Below are positions 59,626 through 64,000 of a stretch of DNA of 64,000 bases, piece by piece. This DNA is from Sorangiineae bacterium NIC37A_2 (GTDB taxonomy: Bacteria; Myxococcota_A; Polyangia; Polyangiales; Polyangiaceae), in contig NASX01000004.1 of the NCBI GenBank assembly GCA_002085155.1, positions 62,001-126,000 of the forward strand, in the 5' to 3' direction. A program made the position numbers and the translations under genes. How positions within the stretch are numbered: the first letter of the stretch is position 1; the number at the start of each line of letters is the position of its first letter. A model generated the notes under the pieces. That model did not search any database. It saw nothing but the letters and a program-made list of their open reading frames with translations, and was not told the DNA's origin.

Positions 59626-60321
59626 ATGTACTTCGATCCTTATTGGTTCATTGTTGCGCTCCCCGGTCTCGCTCTCAGCTTCTGGGCGAGCTGGAACGTG
59701 AAAGCGACGTTCAACAAGTATAGCGGCATCGCGAGCCGCCGGGGCTGGACCGGAGCGGACGCTGCCCGCGAACTGATTCGACAGCGCGGCGCCCACGGGG
59801 TTCGCGTCGAAGAGACGCCGGGGTTCCTTTCGGACCACTACGATCCGACCGCCAAGGTGCTGCGGCTTTCTCCCGACGTTTATCACGGACGGTCGCTCGC
59901 TGCGCTGGGCGTGGCTGCTCACGAGGCCGGTCACGCCATCCAACATGCGACTGACTACGGCCCGCTCAAGTTCCGCTCCTTGGTCGTCAAGCCCGCCATG
60001 ATCGGCTCGAACATGGGCACCATGGTCGCGGGCCTGGGTCTTGCGGCGCAGAGCACCGGTCTCGTCTGGGTGGGCGTGATCATGTTCTCGGCGTTCGTCC
60101 TGTTCACCCTGGTCACGCTCCCGGTTGAGTTCGACGCCTCGAACCGCGCGGTGCTCGCGCTCGAGCAGGCAGGCATGATCGATCGCGCCGAGGTGCCTGG
60201 AACGCGCGCCGTGCTGCGCGCGGCGGCGATGACCTATGTCGCGTCCGCTCTCTCCGCCATTATGCAGCTGCTCTACTTCCTCTGGAGAGCAGGGGTCTTC
60301 GGCGGCCGCCGCGACGATTGA
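59626..60321 (+). CDS. YugP-type zinc metallopeptidase (neutral zinc metallopeptidase)
   Basis: 231 residues. N-terminal helix (WFIVALPGLALSFWASWNV), a zinc motif HEAGHAIQH in LGVAAHEAGHAIQHATDYG, and C-terminal helices (VWVGVIMFSAFVLFTLVTL, ALSAIMQLLYFLWRAGVF). The LPVEFDASNRAVLAL segment is the third-ligand region of YugP-family (PF04298) proteins. Membrane-embedded protease; substrate unknown. Its start shares bases with the ATG of the divergent gene. Confidence 0.93.
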   Translation: MYFDPYWFIVALPGLALSFWASWNVKATFNKYSGIASRRGWTGADAARELIRQRGAHGVRVEETPGFLSDHYDPTAKVLRLSPDVYHGRSLAALGVAAHEAGHAIQHATDYGPLKFRSLVVKPAMIGSNMGTMVAGLGLAAQSTGLVWVGVIMFSAFVLFTLVTLPVEFDASNRAVLALEQAGMIDRAEVPGTRAVLRAAAMTYVASALSAIMQLLYFLWRAGVFGGRRDD

Positions 60322-60427
60322 GCCCGATTTCCCTCGCCTGTCGGGGCCCTGGATGGACAGGTCCAGCGCGCTCGATTAGACACAGCGCTCGTCGATAGCC
60401 CCGCTTCTTGTGGCGGCGGCACTTCGG

Positions 60428-60501
60428 GCGCTCGTAGCTCAGCTGGATAGAGCATCGGACTTCTAATCCGACGGTCAGTGGTTCGAATCCACTCGAGCGC
60501 G
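60428..60501 (+). tRNA. tRNA-Arg (anticodon TCT)
   Basis: Acceptor GCGCTCG (60428-60434) pairs with CGAGCGC (60494-60500). Anticodon loop CTTCTAA on stem TCGGA/TCCGA gives anticodon TCT. T-arm GTGG-TTCGAAT-CCAC. CCA is encoded at 60502-60504. Confidence 0.95.
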
Positions 60502-61395
60502 CCAGCGAAGCGGCGCGATCGAGCGGATTCGAACGGAGTCAAAACGTCGAGTCCCCGTGGACGCGTTGACTGGGGGCTCGTCATCGTAGGATGCAGCGAC
60601 GACGGGGAAGGGAAGATCGAGCCGACCGGCGGTTCTCCGTCGGTAGGTGGCGGAGGAGGTAGCGGCGGCAGTGGTGGGGGCTCTGGAGGTGCACCCTCGG
60701 GAGGAATGGGAGGCGGCGCTGGCGCAGCCGGTGAAGGCCCCGGACCCATCGTTCCGGAGGGCGACGTCGCGCTTCCTTTCAATGACGGCTGGCTCGACGC
60801 CGACGCCAACGCTCTCGGGATCCAGGGGGCCATCTTCGGCTACGCCGACGTCCACACGATCGAGACGATCTCGGAGAACATCGCGAGCAACGGCGGGAAG
60901 GCCTGCATCCAAGGCGAAGCGTTCAGGGTCGAGATACCGTGCGAAATCACTGACCCGAATGCGACGGATTGTTACGGTGAGTACTGGGGAGCTGCGATCG
61001 GGCTCAACCTGAATCAGCCGAAGGTGCCCGATCCCGATACCGGAGAGTCCGTCGGCGGGACGCCGGAGCCCTTCGACGCCTCCGGGATCAGCGCCTTCAG
61101 CTTCAAGCTGGATGGCCCCACGATCCCGACCACCCTTCGCTTTTCCGTCGATGGCGGCGACGGCGTTCAATACTGCACGACCAAGGAGACGAAGCTGATG
61201 CCGCTCCCCGCGGACGGGGTCCTCACAGTGAAGCTCGACGACCTGCGCGCCAAGTGTTGGGAGTCTACGGCGTTCGCGAACAATGACGCCCCCGATCGCT
61301 CCTCGATCGTCAAGATCGCCTGGGCTGTCGTTACGGATGACAAGTCAGCGAAGCCCTTCGACTTCTGCGTGAGCGAGATTGTCGCGGTCCCGTAG
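60478..61395 (+). CDS. Lipoprotein gene, probably 5'-truncated at tRNA-Arg
   Basis: The frame is open to 61395 (coding about 305 residues). It keeps a lipobox (LVIVGC), a Gly/Ser-rich linker (VGGGGGSGGSGGGSGG) and a C-terminal domain with Cys pairs (GKACIQGEAF, EIPCEITDPNATDCYGEYWG, CVSEIVAVP). There is no ATG/GTG/TTG in this frame between the tRNA and the lipobox except a GTG inside the tRNA T-arm, and the hydrophobic run before the Cys is only about seven residues, too short for a signal peptide. The gene therefore looks decapitated; the coordinates start at the artefactual GTG. Confidence 0.6.
   Translation: MVRIHSSAPAKRRDRADSNGVKTSSPRGRVDWGLVIVGCSDDGEGKIEPTGGSPSVGGGGGSGGSGGGSGGAPSGGMGGGAGAAGEGPGPIVPEGDVALPFNDGWLDADANALGIQGAIFGYADVHTIETISENIASNGGKACIQGEAFRVEIPCEITDPNATDCYGEYWGAAIGLNLNQPKVPDPDTGESVGGTPEPFDASGISAFSFKLDGPTIPTTLRFSVDGGDGVQYCTTKETKLMPLPADGVLTVKLDDLRAKCWESTAFANNDAPDRSSIVKIAWAVVTDDKSAKPFDFCVSEIVAVP
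60481..60534. repeat. tRNA-Arg 3' end and its inverted partial copy
   Basis: Bases 60481-60503 (T-arm, acceptor 3' strand and CC of tRNA-Arg) are matched by the reverse complement of 60512-60534 at 21 of 23 positions, across an 8-bp spacer. The right arm is an inverted partial tRNA end. Confidence 0.88.
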
Positions 61396-61485
61396 AGAAG
61401 CGCGCCTTGACCCGGGTGGCGCTGCCGCATGGGCAGAGCCACCGCGGGTCGCCCTTTGATCGCTGCAGCTCAGCGACCAAGAGCC

Positions 61486-62391
61486 TCAAGGGAAGAGCTG
61501 AAACACGATCCAAGCCCAGGTGGGCACGGTGATGAGCGAGACGACGAGACCCCAGCCGACGAAGGCGGCGACGAGCTCGGGCACGACTCCGTAGGACATG
61601 AGGAGGGCGCCGATCGAGACCATGGTGGGCATGGCGGTTTCGAGGACGACGACGATCAGGATGTCGCGGGGGACGCCGAAGAGGAAACACCCGATCAGGC
61701 TCAGAGCCGGCAAAATCAGGAGCTTCAGGACGAGCCCCCAGGCGAAGATCCCGAAAGGTTCAGGGGTAGCGAAGCGGAGCTTGAATCCGACCGAGAACAT
61801 CGCGAGCGCGACGAGAGGAGTCGAGGCGGCGCTGAGGAGTGGGTCGACGGCGGAGGGAAGCGGAAACGGCAGAACAGCGATCAAGAGCGCGATGAAGGGC
61901 GGGAATAAGACGACCCGCTTGAGGAGATCCTTGGGCTTCGGGCGTGAGCCGGTCGTGAGCGCGCTGAGCATGACGGGCGCGACGAGGCTGAGCAGGAGGA
62001 AGGAGCCGAGCTGGTCGTAGACGGAGGCGAGGGGAATGGCGTCCTCGCCGACCAGCGCCGAGATCATCGGGAAGCCGAGGAAGGAAGTGTTGCCGAGGGC
62101 CGTGACGAGGAAGAGAGCCGTCGTCATCGTGCGGTCGAGGCCGAGCACGCGAGCGGTGCCTCGAGTGAAGCCGTAAGCGAAGAGCGCGATGACCCAAGGT
62201 GCAACCGCTAAGGTGGCGAGGGCCGGCTGGAACTCGAGCTTGGGGACCAGCCGGAGGATCGTCGCGGGGAGACAGATATCGATGATGAAGCGGTTCAGGA
62301 CGTCCGCGGTCGACTCAGGGAAGCGCTGGGTGCGGTAAGCGAAGTGTCCCGCGAGGAGGAGGACTCCCACGATCAGGAGCGCCGAAAGCAT
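61486..62391 (-). CDS. AEC family transporter (auxin efflux carrier-like)
   Basis: 301 residues with about ten hydrophobic segments (LSALLIVGVLLLAGHFAYRT, TALFLVTALGNTSFLGFPMI, LGNTSFLGFPMISALVGEDA). GNTSFLGFPM in the middle is the AEC signature with the N/P/S core. Members export organic acids or auxin-like compounds; substrate unknown. Divergent from the arsR-like regulator, so it may be under its control. Confidence 0.9.
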   Translation of the reverse strand: MLSALLIVGVLLLAGHFAYRTQRFPESTADVLNRFIIDICLPATILRLVPKLEFQPALATLAVAPWVIALFAYGFTRGTARVLGLDRTMTTALFLVTALGNTSFLGFPMISALVGEDAIPLASVYDQLGSFLLLSLVAPVMLSALTTGSRPKPKDLLKRVVLFPPFIALLIAVLPFPLPSAVDPLLSAASTPLVALAMFSVGFKLRFATPEPFGIFAWGLVLKLLILPALSLIGCFLFGVPRDILIVVVLETAMPTMVSIGALLMSYGVVPELVAAFVGWGLVVSLITVPTWAWIVFQLFP

Positions 62392-62484
62392 GGGGCGCGG
62401 TCTATGGCGTCCGAGGCGCGCGGGCGAGGAATTTCGTGCGATTTCCGAGGGCCCCGGAGCCCCGCCCCAGGGGGCTCAGACCTC

Positions 62485-62545
62485 AATACTAAAGCAAATG
62501 CTTGACTATAGAGGGCACCTGGAGGTAATACTAAAGCAGATGCTT
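62485..62545 (+). promoter_or_regulatory. Duplicated 19-bp operator in the arsR promoter/start
   Basis: AATACTAAAGCAAATGCTT at 62485-62503 recurs at 62527-62545 with one change (AAGCAGATGCTT), spaced 42 bp. Each contains a near-palindrome AAGCA-NN-TGCTT. The second copy straddles the arsR start codon. TTGACT at 62502-62507 with TAATAC at 62526-62531 is a possible promoter. GGAGGT at 62521-62526 precedes the start by 13 nt. Typical of an autoregulated ArsR-family gene. Confidence 0.7.
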
Positions 62546-62896
62546 CAGCAATCCCTGGATCAGGTGTTTCACGCCCTCTCCGACGGGACCCGGAGGGCGA
62601 TGATCGAGCGCCTGGCGGCGGGCCCTGCCTCGGTCACTGAGCTCAGCACGCCTTTTTCGATGTCGCTGTCGGCCATTGGCCAGCACGTCCAGCTCCTCGA
62701 GGCGTCGGGTCTGGTGACGACCCAGAAGAAGGGTCGGGTGCGTATGGTCGAGCTCAAGACGGAGACGCTCATCGGCGCGGAGCTCTGGTTCGAGGTGCAC
62801 AGGGCGCGCTGGGAGCGTCGACTCGATCGTTTGGGCTGTCTCCTCGAGGAGGAGGCAGCGAACCCGGAAACCCCGAAGCCAGGAAAGAGACCATGA
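62540..62896 (+). CDS. ArsR-family transcriptional regulator
   Basis: About 118 residues. Winged helix-turn-helix: LDQVFHALSDGTRRAMIERL, SVTELSTPFSMSLSAIGQHV (recognition), and HVQLLEASGLVTTQKKGR wing. No Cys-based metal site, so not a metal sensor. ATG at 62540 follows GGAGGT; an in-frame ATG at 62498 is created by the upstream copy of the operator repeat. Overlaps the SRPBCC gene (ATGA), the common ArsR-SRPBCC pairing. Confidence 0.85.
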   Translation: MLQQSLDQVFHALSDGTRRAMIERLAAGPASVTELSTPFSMSLSAIGQHVQLLEASGLVTTQKKGRVRMVELKTETLIGAELWFEVHRARWERRLDRLGCLLEEEAANPETPKPGKRP

Positions 62897-63354
62897 GCAA
62901 ACCTACTATCTTCAGCACATTCACTGTCGAACGCGTCTATCCCGCTCCGCCGTCTCGCGTCTTTTCGGCGCTCTCTGATCCGGTCAAGAAGCGGCGCTGG
63001 TACGCGGAGGGCGAAGGCTTCGTCGTCGATAGCTACAGTCTCGATTTTCGGGTCGGTGGGTTCGAGCGCACCCGGTTTCGTCCGGTGGGCGGACCGGACA
63101 TGACCAATGACGGCGTCTATCTCGAGATTTTGCCCGAAGAGCGCGTCGTCTTCGCCTATTCGATGACGATCGCCGGTCAGCCCCTCTCCTCATCCCTGGG
63201 GACGATGGAGCTCCGTCGTGAAGGGGACGGCACGCGGCTCCGCTACACCGAACAGATCGCTCACACGAGCGGCATCGACGCGACCGCGGACCGCATCCAG
63301 GGAACCGAAGAGCTCTTCGAGGTTCTCGGCAAGGAGCTCGAGACGCACCCTTAA
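62893..63354 (+). CDS. SRPBCC/AHSA1-domain protein
   Basis: 153 residues. FTVERVYPAPPSRVFSALSD at the N-terminus, GEGFVVDSYSLDFRVGGFER, and IAGQPLSSSLGTMELRREGD make the helix-grip fold of AHSA1-like SRPBCC proteins, which bind hydrophobic ligands. Coupled to the ArsR regulator by ATGA overlap. The ligand is unknown, but in such pairs the regulator usually controls the SRPBCC gene. Confidence 0.9.
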   Translation: MSKPTIFSTFTVERVYPAPPSRVFSALSDPVKKRRWYAEGEGFVVDSYSLDFRVGGFERTRFRPVGGPDMTNDGVYLEILPEERVVFAYSMTIAGQPLSSSLGTMELRREGDGTRLRYTEQIAHTSGIDATADRIQGTEELFEVLGKELETHP

Positions 63355-63362
63355 GTGCTCAC

Positions 63363-64000
63363 TCAGCGCTCGTCGGTGCGGTCTCTCGCGATCTCGAGAA
63401 CAGCGTGGAACGCGGGCTTCGGCTCATGGCGCGCGTCGAAGAGGAGCGGGTAGTTGTTGCGGCGCGAGGGCCAATAATTCAGCCAGCTCCTCTCGTCCGT
63501 GACGCCCCAGAAGGTGACGTGGTCGAGGACCTTGGCGTTGTCCTGAAAGACGCGGAAAATCTCTTTGTACCGGGCGGCGAGCCGCTGCTGGAGCTCGGGA
63601 GAGTCGGCGATGGCCGCTTGCCAGACCTTGGTGTCGTGATTGTCCTGGGCGTAGACGCTGACGTCGAGCTCGCTCACTTTCACGAGGAGATTCTCAGCGG
63701 CGAGCTCCTTGATGGTCGCGTCGATTTCTGCGGCGCTCGGCCACTCGATGTTCCAATGCGCTTGCATGCCGACGCCATCGACGCGCACCCCTGACGCGCG
63801 CAGCTCCCGGACCATCTCGATGATCTTCTTGCGCTTCTCGGGGCGGACCACGTTGTAGTCGTTGTAGTAGAGCTTGACCGTGGGATCGTGAGCTTCCGCG
63901 GCTCTCTGAGCGAACTCGAAGGCGGCGCGAATGTATCCGGGCCCGCCGTAGGCTTCGTACCAGACCGAGCCCTCCGCGCCGTCGCGGTAGGTCTTCGGGA
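63363..64000 (-). CDS. Endo-1,4-beta-xylanase, GH10, C-terminal part
   Basis: Frame open to the right edge of the window, so the N-terminus is missing. WYEAYGGPGYIRAAFEFAQR, LYYNDYNVVRPEK, VDGVGMQAHW, then the catalytic nucleophile region LLVKVSELDVSVYA (Glu in SELDV) and the conserved FWGVTDERSWLN and PAFHAVLE-end of GH10. The acid/base Glu lies in the missing part. It would hydrolyse xylan outside the cell. Stop (TCA at 63363) is 9 bp past the SRPBCC gene. Confidence 0.92.
   Translation of the reverse strand, partial: PKTYRDGAEGSVWYEAYGGPGYIRAAFEFAQRAAEAHDPTVKLYYNDYNVVRPEKRKKIIEMVRELRASGVRVDGVGMQAHWNIEWPSAAEIDATIKELAAENLLVKVSELDVSVYAQDNHDTKVWQAAIADSPELQQRLAARYKEIFRVFQDNAKVLDHVTFWGVTDERSWLNYWPSRRNNYPLLFDARHEPKPAFHAVLEIARDRTDER

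Overview
The window is GC-rich chromosomal DNA of a deltaproteobacterial/myxobacterial type, most likely Myxococcota (Polyangia-like). This rests on gene content, not a database search: an alternative complex III plus caa3 oxidase operon, Pkn-type Ser/Thr kinases, Cys-rich DUF4215/fibro-slime, collagen-like and GLUG surface lipoproteins, Gly/Ser-rich lipoprotein linkers, and flagellar stator genes. Most of it is ordinary chromosome; I see no prophage, insertion sequence, plasmid function or CRISPR array.

Layout. (a) 1-1778: end of a sigma-70 factor with its terminator, a DprE2-like SDR, and a divergent transglutaminase-like protein. (b) 2216-15603: one long + strand respiratory operon, actA-actB-actC-actDE(fusion)-actF-small membrane protein-SCO-coxB-coxA-coxC-coxD. 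It encodes quinol:electron-acceptor oxidoreductase (ACIII) and an A2-type caa3 oxidase, which together would carry electrons from quinol to O2. It closes at a textbook terminator. (c) 15714-25074: a degenerate 61-63 bp tandem repeat, a Wzx-like flippase, a cluster of surface lipoproteins (collagen-like, GH12-like, zincin), motAB, tRNA-Gln and a large Cys-rich fibro-slime lipoprotein. (d) 25207-37447: EttA, CCA-adding enzyme, a Ser/Thr kinase, LolC/E permease, several envelope proteins and a PhoB/PhoR-like two-component pair. (e) 37491-45362: pgi overlapping a complete five-gene oligopeptide/dipeptide ABC transporter operon. (f) 45425-52994: a GT-C glycosyltransferase-like protein, a hypothetical, a RimB-RimK fusion, and cysD-cysNC for sulfate activation. 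(g) 53018-64000: small unknown proteins, a GLUG lipoprotein, the aat-kinase/cNMP-SDR operon, yggT, a ChaN/EreA-like lipoprotein head to head with a YugP-type metallopeptidase, tRNA-Arg followed by an inverted copy of its own 3' end and a lipoprotein gene that has lost its start, an AEC transporter divergent from an ArsR-SRPBCC pair with duplicated operators, and the C-terminal part of a GH10 xylanase.

The most interesting points are the fusions and insertions in the respiratory operon (ActD-ActE fusion, a large CoxC insertion, a long CoxD N-terminus, an unassigned small subunit), the tRNA-Arg inverted 3' end next to a decapitated lipoprotein gene, the 42-bp-spaced operator duplication that creates two in-frame starts in arsR, the tandem repeat near 15.7 kb, the 47-bp duplication of a gene tail near 31.5 kb, and two genes whose start codons overlap head to head at 59625-59628. 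No single locus clearly stands out as a wholly new biological system.
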